A stretch of 64,000 bases of DNA from the NCBI RefSeq assembly GCF_000147335.1, contig NC_014501.1, forward strand, positions 496,001 through 560,000, in the 5' to 3' direction. This DNA comes from Gloeothece verrucosa PCC 7822 (GTDB taxonomy: Bacteria; Cyanobacteriota; Cyanobacteriia; Cyanobacteriales; Microcystaceae). Under the pieces are notes generated by a model. It made no database searches, was not told the origin of the DNA, and saw only the letters and a list, made by a program, of their open reading frames with translations. Positions 1 to 8,059 of the stretch are shown here, in pieces; the stretch's first letter is position 1; each line of letters opens with the position of its first letter. The translations under genes and the position numbers were made by a program.

Positions 1-95
1 GGAAATAAGTATTCGGCAAGGCAATTTTTGATCGGTTCTCTTAATTCTAAGTCTTGCCTGAGTTTAGTGTCGAAATGAGCGAGGTACAGTGTCAT
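1..95 (-). CDS. possible 5' end of a minus-strand gene leaving the window
   Basis: An ATG on the minus strand at 95 opens a frame of 31 codons that runs to the window edge without a stop. The peptide begins MTLYLAHFDTKL. A weak GGGAG lies 11 bases upstream. It would be divergent from the gene at 159. It is too short to identify, and it may be a chance frame. Confidence 0.22.
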   Translation of the reverse strand, partial: MTLYLAHFDTKLRQDLELREPIKNCLAEYLF

Positions 96-147
96 AATGA
101 CTGGCACTCCCGACTTATTAAAAAAGAAGCGTTACTGTAAGGAGCTA

Positions 148-162
148 ATGGAAAAAATATGA
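148..162 (+). promoter_or_regulatory. four-codon minicistron with strong RBS, overlapping the next start
   Basis: AAGGAG at 139-144 is followed by ATG at 148 and a four-codon frame (MEKI) that stops at TGA 160-162. That stop overlaps the ATG of the 108-residue gene at 159 as ATGA. The downstream ATG has no other obvious ribosome binding site of its own, so translational coupling through this minicistron is plausible. Inference from sequence only. Confidence 0.35.
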
Positions 163-485
163 AAGCTGGTGCAATTTTTGAGTCAATTTTAGAGAGAAGC
201 CTCTACGAGCCAGACGGCACAATCAAACCGCACTTTCGGGAGTTCTTGAGAAAACAGGGGAGTTCACCCGAAGAAATCGCCGAGTATGAACGGCAGAAAA
301 AAGAAGAAATTGAAGACAGAAAGCTATTTGCTCCGCGAAATCGACCCGCTTCTAGCTTGAGGGACAAAATCATTGCTCGTGCCGGTCTAGATACCGAAGA
401 ACTACTCTCGCAAGGCTACATCGCCGTTGAAGACCTTGAAACCGAGCAAGACCTCGATTCCTTCGATTGGGAAGATTTACTTTGA
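159..485 (+). CDS. hypothetical acidic protein, 108 aa
   Basis: I do not recognise this family. The protein is charged and probably soluble: a helical N-terminal half rich in Glu/Lys (residues 25-60) and an acidic C-terminus ending SFDWEDLL. No signal peptide or membrane segment is visible. The ATG at 159 overlaps the stop of a four-codon minicistron that carries the strong AAGGAG. It is convergent with the minus-strand operon ending at 498, only 12 bases away. It could be a small regulator or plasmid accessory protein; no function is claimed. Confidence 0.6.
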   Translation: MKAGAIFESILERSLYEPDGTIKPHFREFLRKQGSSPEEIAEYERQKKEEIEDRKLFAPRNRPASSLRDKIIARAGLDTEELLSQGYIAVEDLETEQDLDSFDWEDLL

Positions 486-497
486 GATAAGGCTTCT

Positions 498-1064
498 TTA
501 TTCGGCTATTTCTTCTTCTTGTGTTCTTTTAGCCCCAAATTGTCGAGTTAATCCTCCGATATAGCCAATAGCCAAGTCTCTATCCCATTGACCCTCTTCT
601 AGCTGCCACTGAACATAAGGACTTTGAGCCAAGGAGCATTTAATCTGATCTTCTGAAGATCCCGAATGCACTTGTGCGGCTAAGACTCTTTCATCCAAAG
701 AACGACCGAGCCAATCATCCCCCGCAATCTGGTTATAAAGAGCTTGATAGGATAACTCTTGGTTTTTTAAAAGAGTTTGAACCGAGTGAAGGTAAGTTTC
801 TCTGTGTTTCTCTTTCTCAGAACCTTTTTCTACCGAGGGAGGAACTTTAGAGTATAAGTGAGGATTGATATGAATTCCTATCTCCTGACCATCATAAAGA
901 CCATCACCATCAGTATCAGGGCTAAGGGGGTTGAGTCCATATTTTCTTTCTTCGCGTTCAGTTAGTCCGTCGCCATCAAAATCAAGGTCTAGCTCTCGTT
1001 CATGAAGTGCTTTGATTTTTTCGCTATGGCTTAAAAGTTTCTTGTTAGTTCGAGGAAAGTCCAT
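498..1064 (-). CDS. protein with thrombospondin type 3-like Ca-binding repeats
   Basis: Residues ~27-65 contain two aspartate-rich loops, DFDGDGLTEREE and DTDGDGLYDGQE, spaced like tandem thrombospondin type 3/EF-hand-like calcium loops (D-x-D-x-D-G). The rest is mostly helical and polar. There is no signal peptide, which is unusual because such loops are normally in exported proteins; it may be cytosolic or carried out by another route. It is the last gene of the operon running from the ParM-like gene at 3550 and lies 21 bases after its membrane-protein neighbour. An AAGGAA lies about 12 bases before the ATG. Role unknown. Confidence 0.65.
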   Translation of the reverse strand: MDFPRTNKKLLSHSEKIKALHERELDLDFDGDGLTEREERKYGLNPLSPDTDGDGLYDGQEIGIHINPHLYSKVPPSVEKGSEKEKHRETYLHSVQTLLKNQELSYQALYNQIAGDDWLGRSLDERVLAAQVHSGSSEDQIKCSLAQSPYVQWQLEEGQWDRDLAIGYIGGLTRQFGAKRTQEEEIAE

Positions 1065-1085
1065 AAAACTAATATTCCTTTTCTT

Positions 1086-1442
1086 TTATCGCTTTAATAT
1101 CCGCTTATTTGAATCAAATCGTAGAAAATAACAAAAGCTCTCTCGGCTTTTACACACTACGCCCTCTGGCAATAAATTCAATCCCGTATGCAGTCCGAGA
1201 AGGAAAATGATCGCCATCAGAACCACCGCCCAAGTCCAAGAATTGATGAGATTGCCCCATTGCTTGATAATTTGCCAGCGTTTACGCTGTTTTTCGGCTA
1301 CAATAGCGAGTTGTTGTTGCTGTAGTTTAAGATGGGATTCTTCTTGAGAAATGGCGATCAATAGTCGCTGTTGGATGATTCCGTCGATGAGGAGGGCAAG
1401 CTCGTCGGGGGTTGGTATTTCTGTAGTTGAAATTCCTTCCAC
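1086..1442 (-). CDS. small single-pass membrane protein with coiled coil
   Basis: This frame encodes a Gln-rich predicted coiled coil (residues ~25-62) followed by one hydrophobic segment (about residues 68-90, around WAVVLMAIIFLLGL) and a basic tail. The listed GTG start gives an 84-base overlap with the upstream gene, so a later non-ATG start is possible; no internal ATG precedes the membrane segment. It sits between two genes of the ParM-like operon and may anchor a plasmid-partition or surface complex. I do not recognise the family. Confidence 0.5.
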   Translation of the reverse strand: MEGISTTEIPTPDELALLIDGIIQQRLLIAISQEESHLKLQQQQLAIVAEKQRKRWQIIKQWGNLINSWTWAVVLMAIIFLLGLHTGLNLLPEGVVCKSRESFCYFLRFDSNKRILKR

Positions 1443-1960
1443 CTGCCCTCTACCTGCTCGGTGAGGGATTGAGCGTTTCCCAAAGTTTTAGTGGCCTCGC
1501 TCCAGATTTGTTGAAAGTTTTGCTTGAGTTCCCCGGTGACGATCATTTCTTTAAGCCGCAGAATAGTAACTTGAGGAATGACTTTGCCCATGATTTCTGC
1601 CTGTTGGAGTCCCATTTGAAACCCTGTTTCCATTGCTTGGGCTTCCAACAAACGCAAATCTTCGGCTAATTTTTCATTAATAATTAATCCATTGCCGTCC
1701 GAACTGTTGTCATTGGAAATGTCTAAATCATCGTCGTCTGAATCGGGCTGCATTTCATTACTCTTAAAGTAATTGGCGATGTCATCGTAAGAGTTAGCCG
1801 TACCTTCATCAAATAACTTTCTGGCTTCGGCAAAGCGTTCAAACTCCTCATCAGAATAATTGCGCTTCTTCAAAGATAGGCCGCAAGCTTTGGCTGTTTC
1901 TCGCACATCCTCATCGCTAAGGTTATATTCACGCTGAAAATCTTCACGGGTGAATGTCAT
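1358..1960 (-). CDS. hypothetical protein with HTH-like N-terminus, 200 aa
   Basis: The N-terminal ~65 residues (FTREDFQREYNLSDEDV and following) read like a MerR/excisionase-type winged helix-turn-helix, suggesting DNA binding. An acidic Asp/Ser linker (residues ~72-90) and a helical C-terminal half follow. The ATG has GAGGA about 8 bases upstream. It is the third gene of the ParM-like operon, 18 bases after the previous stop. By position it could be the centromere-binding adaptor (ParR-like role) for the ParM-like filament, but no ParR similarity is evident; this is inference. Confidence 0.6.
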   Translation of the reverse strand: MTFTREDFQREYNLSDEDVRETAKACGLSLKKRNYSDEEFERFAEARKLFDEGTANSYDDIANYFKSNEMQPDSDDDDLDISNDNSSDGNGLIINEKLAEDLRLLEAQAMETGFQMGLQQAEIMGKVIPQVTILRLKEMIVTGELKQNFQQIWSEATKTLGNAQSLTEQVEGRWKEFQLQKYQPPTSLPSSSTESSNSDY

Positions 1961-1977
1961 GGCTTGTCCTCACTCGG

Positions 1978-2394
1978 TTAAATTAACTGACTTAAAATAT
2001 CGTCTTCATCGCTGAAATCTTCTATTTTTGGCAAATTGTCCTTTTCATGCCATCCATTGGTAGATACCTCTGCTAAAAACGGTTTTTCGAGCTTTTGAGT
2101 GGGTTCTAAGGCACTTGAATCATCATTCAACCCGAAGGAGTTCTCCAAGTAATGGATGTGTAGTTTGAGTTGATAAACCGCAGAACGTGCTAGTTGTTGT
2201 AGCTCGGACGAGGAAGCATCGGTACAATTTTGATAGGCAAAGGGTAGCCAGAAAGCGGCAACCGGATGTAACATTCGCTCACATCGGGTCAAATCTGCCC
2301 CATCTTGATTGATGTAAGTTAGCAGTATCCCGTATTTAGAAGTTCTCTTCGGTTGGTGACGGAAGACAAAGTTAAATTGCTCTGACGTTGACAT
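1978..2394 (-). CDS. small protein in ParM-like operon, 138 aa
   Basis: The frame extends to 2469, but I choose the ATG at 2394 because AGGAGAA lies 8 bases upstream; the longer start would overlap the upstream gene by almost 100 bases. With this start it overlaps the ParM-like gene by 23 bases, indicating tight coupling. The protein starts MSTSEQFNFVFRHQP and has an acidic C-terminus. No known domain is recognised. Genes directly downstream of parM-type ATPases often encode the DNA-binding partner, so a ParR-like role is possible but unproven. Confidence 0.6.
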   Translation of the reverse strand: MSTSEQFNFVFRHQPKRTSKYGILLTYINQDGADLTRCERMLHPVAAFWLPFAYQNCTDASSSELQQLARSAVYQLKLHIHYLENSFGLNDDSSALEPTQKLEKPFLAEVSTNGWHEKDNLPKIEDFSDEDDILSQLI

Positions 2395-3550
2395 CAGTTG
2401 GTTCTCCTGTAGTTTCTCTAATTCGGGGTAAGGGGCGGTTGTGCAGCTTGTAAAACAGCCCGTAAACATCAGCTAATCTCGATTCGAGAGAATTGTTGCT
2501 GACAATATCACCAAAGGTTTTCTTAATCCTTTCCTCAAGTCCGGTACACCAATTAAGTGAGCCGCCGAATCCCTTGAGAAGATCAGTCAATTCTTTTTTG
2601 AGATAACGGGCTGTCCCGCCGCTAATGATGAATTCGTCAATTTTCGTTTGGTTCGGCAAATGTTGGATGAGCCAGTTTTCTAAAAGAGCGACATACTCCG
2701 CTCTCGCATCTACTATCGCTTCAGCAATTTCTTCGACCTCTCTATTGCGTAATTCGGTTCGTCCACTACGGGCTAGGGTTTCCAAGACACGCTTGCCCAG
2801 TTTGGCTCTAGCTGAACAGATGACGGGAACTAAAATATCCGCTTTTTGCCCAGAAGTAAAAGTTTGAATTTTCTGCACCATTCGGGCAAAACCGAAGTCG
2901 CCCGTCGAGCCGCGCGTTAATTCTCCTTTTTCTATGACCAGGATAGAGGAATTGCGATAGCCGAGCATAATGACAGCGATAGTGAGTTCTTTTGGGGACA
3001 GGAGTTTAAGAGTTGGTTGTTGAGGCATTCTGCCTCTGGCAAAAATACCACCTCCTTCGGGTAATGCGGTTAAGGATTCGAGTTGTACAGAAAACTGCTG
3101 TCCTCGAAAGGTATAGTCGGATAAGGCTGTGGAGATTTGGGAAGCGAATTTTTCTCGATCTCGAAATTCGTTCCAAGGAAGCAGAATACCCAGAGATAGA
3201 GAGAATTGAGAGGGTAAATTTTTTTTCTGGGCTACGCTGCCGATGATAGACAAAGCTTGAGGAATCGCTGAATCGACTTTCAAAGATTCCAAGCAGTGAA
3301 CGGCGTGAAAGTTTTTCTTGGCCAGGAAGCCGACAGCGAAATGAGCCTCATCAAATTTAACCCAAGCCGAATCTTCGGGATTTGCTTGACCAATTTTGTA
3401 CTTCTCGTAATTAGAAATGCTCTTGGCGGGAACAAGCACCACTTGAGGGTCAAGTAACATCAGTTCGGGTTTGCAGTATCCGGAACCGGTGCTGTAGATT
3501 GCCCGTCCAAGGGATGCCCCAAAATCCGCCGCAATGGTCACATCTGCCAT
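2372..3550 (-). CDS. actin-like ATPase, ParM/plasmid-segregation type
   Basis: A 392-residue protein, the usual length for ParM/Alp-type actin homologues. Phosphate 1 motif: AADFGASLGRA at residues ~7-17. The second phosphate-loop region lies near LTIAVIMLGYRNSSILVIEKG (a MLGYRN turn). An adenosine-binding ISGGTARYL motif is near residue 315. Such proteins polymerise and push sister plasmids apart, via a centromere (parC) and an adaptor (ParR). Here it is the first gene of a five-gene minus-strand operon, and the ~1.7 kb upstream is packed with repeats that could be the centromere. Strand, gene order and length all fit a type II partition module. No parM symbol is assigned because the family is divergent. 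Confidence 0.75.
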   Translation of the reverse strand: MADVTIAADFGASLGRAIYSTGSGYCKPELMLLDPQVVLVPAKSISNYEKYKIGQANPEDSAWVKFDEAHFAVGFLAKKNFHAVHCLESLKVDSAIPQALSIIGSVAQKKNLPSQFSLSLGILLPWNEFRDREKFASQISTALSDYTFRGQQFSVQLESLTALPEGGGIFARGRMPQQPTLKLLSPKELTIAVIMLGYRNSSILVIEKGELTRGSTGDFGFARMVQKIQTFTSGQKADILVPVICSARAKLGKRVLETLARSGRTELRNREVEEIAEAIVDARAEYVALLENWLIQHLPNQTKIDEFIISGGTARYLKKELTDLLKGFGGSLNWCTGLEERIKKTFGDIVSNNSLESRLADVYGLFYKLHNRPLPRIRETTGEPTDVNVRAI

Positions 3551-3905
3551 GAGCGCTTTGATTTCGTTAAGAGTTTTTAGTTTGGGTAAGCTGATATGTT
3601 TCCCAACATCAGCCTAGATGAGGGAGCAAGTTGATCTGTATCAACTTTGAGGGCTACCAGTTTAGTCCGTCTCGACTTTGAAAGATAAAATCGAGCATGA
3701 CGAGAAAAAATTGAGGATTACCGAGTTATGGCGGGTTCGGTTGACCCAAATACTACTTTTTTCAAGGGGAGTTATTTCCAGCAGTGCTGACTAACATACC
3801 GAGTTTAGGCGGGTTCGGCTGACCCAAATATTACTCCCTTTTTAAAAGTGGTTTCCAGCATAGCTGATTTGCCTAATTCAGGTGGGGTAGGCTAACCTTT
3901 TTTAC
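3551..3905. repeat. leader of ParM-like operon with GGTTCG-type repeat copies
   Basis: No gene is visible. From about 3718 the sequence holds three imperfect copies of a unit containing CCGAGTT, GGGTTCGG(C/T)TGACCC and CCAGCA (around 3720, 3800 and 3865). The ~70 bases at 3778-3850 recur almost unchanged at 8366-8440. The remaining ~165 bases upstream of the ParM-like gene should contain its promoter, but I cannot point to convincing -35/-10 boxes. Confidence 0.6.
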
Positions 3906-3909
3906 CGCT

Positions 3910-4063
3910 TTCAAGCAGTAAACCTGTTCATGAAAGCATTCTAAACAAACATCAAGAGCCTTTGCACTTGTTTTGACAATTTGGTCGAAAAATTCTTGGT
4001 TTAATATATATTCATTAATCCGTGAAGATTGATCAATTCTTGCGTACTGAGAAACGAGCTACC
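3910..4063 (-). pseudogene. gene remnant, copy 1 (paired with 8722-8880)
   Basis: On the minus strand an open stretch reads SQYARIDQSSRINEYILNQE and then FFDQIVKTSAKALDVCLECF. A homologous stretch on the minus strand at 8722-8880 reads SQYTRIDKSSRIHEYILNQE followed by FFQQIDK. The differences preserve amino-acid similarity and both lie at the same place in the duplicated repeat blocks. Neither has a start codon or full length, so I read them as decayed copies of one unidentified gene. Confidence 0.35.
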
Positions 4064-4080
4064 ACAATTCAATTTTTCCT

Positions 4081-5290
4081 AGAGTGACCATCACAACACA
4101 AGCCGGATATTTTAATTATTGTCAGCGTCCGTTGTGATGCGGAAAACGATTATCAACAATCCTAAATTATTGAGAATGGTTTGGGGAATAACTGGCAACC
4201 TGGATTAAATAATTTTACTTGCTCGACCATAACAACGGAGCCAGATATTTTAATTAATCAGCGTTCGTTGTGATGCTTTTAACCATTATCAACAATCCTA
4301 AATTATTGAGAATGGTTTGGGCAATAACTGGCAACTTAGATTAAATAATTTTACTTGCTCGACCATAACAACGGAGCCAGATATTTTTAATTATTATCAG
4401 CGTCCGTTGTGATGCTTTTAACCATTCTCAACAATTCTAAATTATTGAGAATGGTTTGGGGAATAACCGGCAACTTGGGTTAAATAATTTTACTTGCTCG
4501 ACCATAACAACGGAGCCGGATATTTTAATTAATCAGCGTCCGTTGTGATGCCCTCAATTATCAACAATCCTAAATTATTGAGAATAGTTTGAGGAATAAC
4601 TGGCAACTTGGTTAAATAATTTTACTTGCAAGCTCGACCATAACAACGGAGCCGGATATTTTAATTAATCAGCGTCCGTTGTGATGCCCTCAATTATCAA
4701 CAATCCTAAATTATTGAGAATGGTTTGGGGAATAACTGGCAACTTGGTTAAATAATTTTACTTGCAAGCTCGACCATAACAACGGAGCCGGATATTTTAA
4801 TTAATCAGCGTCCGTTGTGATGCCCTCGATGAGCAACAAGCCCAAATTATTGAGAATGGTTCGGGGAATAACTGGCAACTTGGATTAAATAATTTTACTT
4901 GCTCGACCATAACAACGGAGCCGGATATTTTAATTAATCAGCGTCCGTTGTGATGCCCTCGATGAGCAACAAGCCCAAATTATTGAGAATGGTTTGGGGA
5001 ATAACTGGCAACTTGGATTAAATAATTTTACTTGCTCGACCATAACAACGGAGCCGGATATTTTAATTAATCAGCGTCCGTTGTGATGCCCGAAACCGAT
5101 GATCAACAAGCCTAAATTATTGAGAATGGTTTGGGGAATAACTGGCAACTTGGGTTAAATAATTTTACTTGCTCGACCATAACAACGGAGCCAGATATTT
5201 TTAATTATTATCAGCGTCCGTTGTGATGGCCAAAACGATGATCAACAAGCCTAAATTATTGAGAATAGTTTCGGGAATAATTGGGCAATT
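4081..5290. repeat. nine-copy ~136-bp repeat array with inverted arms
   Basis: Nine imperfect tandem units. The CAT of the conserved CCAT(A/C)ACAACGGAGCC falls at 4089, 4228, 4364, 4503, 4639, 4775, 4908, 5041 and 5178, giving spacings of 133-139. Each unit has an inverted repeat (ideal arms ATCACAACGGA and TCCGTTGTGAT) enclosing an AT-rich loop with ATATTTTAATTA, then a conserved AAATTATTGAGAATGGTT and GGGAATAACTGGCAAC segment. The array lies upstream of, and reads away from, the ParM-like operon. Centromere (parC), replication iteron region or structured-RNA array are all possible. It is not a CRISPR array: units are far too long and there are no unique spacers. Confidence 0.85.
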
Positions 5291-5421
5291 AGTAACCCCA
5301 TCTCCCTCGGTCTTGGTTCTCTATAAAACTTCCTTGAGAGAGAATAATCGGGGTGACGGTGCAGACTTTCGACAAAGATTTTGCTAGACTAAAAGAAAAA
5401 ACTACGATCAATTGTCACAAC

Positions 5422-5604
5422 ATGGAAATAATTTGTCATAAAATTCCTCTCAAAGCCCAAAAAAGTGATTTTGCTTATTGGCAAACGCAATCCTATCAGG
5501 CACGACTAAAAACCTTAGAAGAAATCCGTCAAGAATATCATCAATGGAAAGATAATAGTGTTGAATCAAGACTTCAAAGAGTTTATACAATTTCTAAACG
5601 TTAA
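5422..5604 (+). CDS. small partner protein of nucleotidyltransferase (antitoxin-like)
   Basis: A ~60-residue protein starting MEIICHKIPLKAQ and ending RLQRVYTISKR. An upstream GTG at 5353 is in frame, but the ATG at 5422 better fits the size of similar cyanobacterial small proteins that precede a nucleotidyltransferase gene. Its 3' end overlaps the next gene by 47 bases, so the two are translationally coupled. It is probably the small partner of a toxin-antitoxin-like pair. Which member would be toxin is not shown by sequence. Confidence 0.6.
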   Translation: MEIICHKIPLKAQKSDFAYWQTQSYQARLKTLEEIRQEYHQWKDNSVESRLQRVYTISKR

Positions 5605-5995
5605 TCAGGTTCATTACCTTGTTGTTGGGGGTTATGCTGTAGCTGTACACGGCTATCCTCGTTATACAAAAGATATTGATATATGGATAGAGATGAGTCC
5701 AGAAAACGCCGAGAATTTACTCCATGCCTTAGAAGAATTTGGATTTGGTTCTTTGGGCTTACAAACTGGAGATTTTCTTACTCCTGACCAAATTATTCAA
5801 CTTGGTTATCCTCCGAATAGAATAGATTTATTGACAACTATTGACGGAGTGAATTTTCAAGATTGTTATCCTTTAAAAGTAGAAGTTGTTGTAGAAAATA
5901 TTGTGGTAAATTTTATTGATTTAGATAATCTAAGAAAAAACAAAAAAGCGTCAGGCCGATTACAAGACTTAGCGGATTTAGAAAATTTGAATTAG
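5558..5995 (+). CDS. nucleotidyltransferase-fold protein (DUF6036/AbiEii-like)
   Basis: The N-terminal half carries the polymerase-beta-type nucleotidyltransferase signature: VVGGYAVAVHGYPRYTKDID, with the GG dyad followed ~12 residues later by D-x-D (KDIDIW). The C-terminal region contains RIDLL and FIDLDNLRKNKKASG, typical of small antitoxin-like nucleotidyltransferases. It would transfer a nucleotide to a protein or RNA partner. The start is GTG at 5558 or TTG at 5561, inside the preceding small gene, implying coupling. It lies between two repeat blocks and looks like a plasmid-borne toxin-antitoxin-like pair. Confidence 0.75.
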   Translation: MLNQDFKEFIQFLNVNQVHYLVVGGYAVAVHGYPRYTKDIDIWIEMSPENAENLLHALEEFGFGSLGLQTGDFLTPDQIIQLGYPPNRIDLLTTIDGVNFQDCYPLKVEVVVENIVVNFIDLDNLRKNKKASGRLQDLADLENLN

Positions 5996-6524
5996 AACAA
6001 TCGTTACTCGTAAATTTTGAAAAGGCTTTAGATGAGGGTCCGAAAGACTCTTCAATTATTTTTCATTTCTCAATCTCGATAGGTTAAAAAGTTAATGCCA
6101 GAGGGGAATTTGAAGGGGTTTTATCCCTAGGTCTTGCTTTTCAATAAACCTCTCTTGTTGAGAATCAGGAAAGTGACCACTATAATACCTTTAAGTGACA
6201 ACAACACTAGCCGGTAAGTTATAAATCCATGCGAGTGTTGTGACCCTTTCTAATCCATATCACAGAAGGATTTGAGGGGGTTTTCAATGAGGAGTTTACC
6301 TATCAATAAGTTCCCTTTGTTGACAAGTAATTAGATAACAACTGGCAACCAGGGTCTAATAATTTTTCAACCACGACCATCACAACGGAGCCGGATATTT
6401 TAATTATTATCAGCGTCCGTTGTGATGCTTTTAACCATTATCAACAATCCTAAATTATTGAGAATGGTTTGGGGAATAACTGGGAACGGTATATTATTAT
6501 CCCGAAGGAAAATTTTGGCTACTC
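5996..6524. repeat. solo and degenerate copies of the ~136/181-bp repeat
   Basis: No gene is visible. A diverged unit spans about 6090-6250 (ACAACACTAGCC facing GCGAGTGTTGT), and a good unit spans about 6290-6490 with CATCACAACGGAGCCGG at 6381-6397 facing TCCGTTGTGATG. The upstream part, with GAAGGATTTGAGGGGGTTTT, resembles the longer ~181-bp unit of the 8860-9440 array. An open frame at 6422-6649 lies inside the repeat and the next gene and is not real. Confidence 0.75.
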
Positions 6525-6998
6525 ATGAAAACAAGGGAGATGAGAGTGAAATACGCACGATTGTGGAAAAGGTTATTGGCTTATTTGCTGGACATAATTC
6601 CGATTTCTTTAGTCGTTTTCGGCGTGGCTTATTTTTTCTTGGGATTTGACCGAGTTTTATCAGATTATTTCCACAATAATCAAGACATAGAGTTACGAAA
6701 AACCTTTTTGTCCGCACGAAATCTAATAAGAGAGACGACTCTATTATTATGGATATTCTATGGTTTATTGATGGATTGCTCAAAATATCAAGGGACTCAT
6801 GGCAAAATCCTTCTTCGGCTCAAAGTCGTTGATGACCAAGGTGGCCGGATAACATTTTCACAATCGTTGAAACGAGCATATATGAAGATTATCGGGGCGA
6901 TTCCATTGGGCTTGGGTTACTTTTGTACTATCTGGCGCAAGGACAAATTAACATGGCACGATTTGGCGGCCAAAACTCGCGTAATACATCGCACTTAG
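6525..6998 (+). CDS. RDD-family membrane protein
   Basis: The N-terminus ARLWKRLLAYLLDIIPISLV has the Arg and Asp pattern that defines RDD proteins, with the second Asp in the conserved GKILLRLKVVDDQG segment (residues ~105-118). Three hydrophobic stretches (about residues 14-40, 73-88, 128-142) suggest an integral membrane protein of standard length (157 aa). The ATG at 6525 or the one at 6540 could be used; both are in frame. RDD proteins have been linked to ion transport, but the function here is unknown. The gene follows a repeat copy directly and ends before a perfect hairpin. Confidence 0.8.
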   Translation: MKTREMRVKYARLWKRLLAYLLDIIPISLVVFGVAYFFLGFDRVLSDYFHNNQDIELRKTFLSARNLIRETTLLLWIFYGLLMDCSKYQGTHGKILLRLKVVDDQGGRITFSQSLKRAYMKIIGAIPLGLGYFCTIWRKDKLTWHDLAAKTRVIHRT

Positions 6999-7048
6999 AA
7001 GCGTTCATTTCATTGATCAAAATAATTTTCTTCTCTAAAGATTTAAAC

Positions 7049-7077
7049 GATGGTAGTGATAATTGATCACTACCATC
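7049..7077 (+). terminator. perfect 12-bp hairpin after the RDD gene
   Basis: GATGGTAGTGAT at 7049-7060 pairs perfectly with ATCACTACCATC at 7066-7077 across a five-base loop. No U-run follows, so it is a weak intrinsic terminator candidate or an mRNA-stabilising or protein-binding hairpin. Related hairpins lie at 33698-33720 and 35161-35190. The rest of 6999-7369 shows nothing else I can support. Confidence 0.5.
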
Positions 7078-7369
7078 TAACAGCATTGGGATAAGTATTT
7101 GAACTTCTCGTTCGCTCTTTACGCGCGAGGAATCTTTTGGGTATCGGCATTACCCATCTGGCTAAAAGATACGGATTTGGCTCTAATACTCACAATTTTT
7201 AGAGGGTCATCACAATGGAACCAGATAAGGCTTTATGCCTTGGTATTCGCCAATGAGCGACCAATATTTCAATAAAGCCCTTCCATACTCGTGCTTGATT
7301 GCTTATAGAAAGCGCTCATTCTGGCTTAATAGTTTTTAAAATATAAAAAATCTCGTCTGTATTCGTCTG

Positions 7370-7855
7370 ATGTCATCGTTACCTACTCAATCCCCTAACT
7401 CCCTGGAAACCTTTACTGAGTCCCCGAAATGGAAAATTAAACTTCTCTATGACGGAGAATGCCCTTTATGCTTACGAGAGGTCAATTTTCTGCAAAAACA
7501 GGATAGGGGACGAGGGTTAGTTGCTTTTGTGGATATTGCCGACATAAACTATAACCCAAGGGATAATGGGGGCGTTTCCTATCAGGCAGCAATGGGACGA
7601 ATTCACGCCCTATTGCCCGACAACACGGTTATTAAAAACGTCCAAGTTTTCCGCCGAATATATTCCATTCTGGGGATAGGTTGGATTTATTGGGCGACTA
7701 AGTTACCTATCATCCGTCCAGTGGTTGATAGGCTCTATGAAATTTGGGCTTCCTTACGATTAAGGTTAACCGGGCGACCAAATTTGGAGACAATCATCAA
7801 AGAACGTCAGCAACGACTTGAGTGTCAAAGCCAAGGTCGCTGTCGCTTAAACTGA
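7370..7855 (+). CDS. thiol-disulfide oxidoreductase, DCC family (DUF393)
   Basis: Residues ~25-36 read LLYDGECPLCLREV, the D-x-x-C-P-x-C signature of the DCC (DUF393) thioredoxin-like family, followed by VAFVDIAD and the conserved GRIHALLPDNTVI block. The length (161 aa) is typical. It probably acts in the cytosol as a thiol redox protein, partner unknown. A hydrophobic stretch (IYSILGIGWIYWATKLP) is normal for this family. It stands alone between repeat blocks and may be plasmid cargo. Confidence 0.8.
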   Translation: MSSLPTQSPNSLETFTESPKWKIKLLYDGECPLCLREVNFLQKQDRGRGLVAFVDIADINYNPRDNGGVSYQAAMGRIHALLPDNTVIKNVQVFRRIYSILGIGWIYWATKLPIIRPVVDRLYEIWASLRLRLTGRPNLETIIKERQQRLECQSQGRCRLN

Positions 7856-8059
7856 TAGCCTCAAATTGATAGCCTCAAATAAATGTCATCGAACTGAGCG
7901 CATGAGGATAGCATCGCCGATTAATCGACGACAGCTTTCATCGTACTGGTATAGTTCGTCTCGATGCTTAAAAATAATACCGAGAGGAAACTTAACCTTA
8001 CCGAAATAAAATAAGATATGTTGATTTAACACCCGTTTTTTTGAAAAAAAGGGTTATGT
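7856..8059. other. intergenic sequence between DCC gene and repeat block
   Basis: Just after the DCC gene, CTCAAATTGATAGC is followed by a partial direct repeat (CTCAAATAAATG). A weak hairpin-like run AACACCCGTTTTTTTGAAAAAAAGGG is near 8030. No gene or promoter can be supported. Confidence 0.4.

Noticed and set aside
4081..5290. CRISPR array
   Set aside because: Units are ~136 bp, imperfect throughout and lack alternation of short repeats with unique spacers; no cas gene is near.
6422..6649. 75-residue plus-strand open frame
   Set aside because: It starts in the palindromic repeat and runs out of frame into the RDD gene; the RDD frame has the real protein signature.
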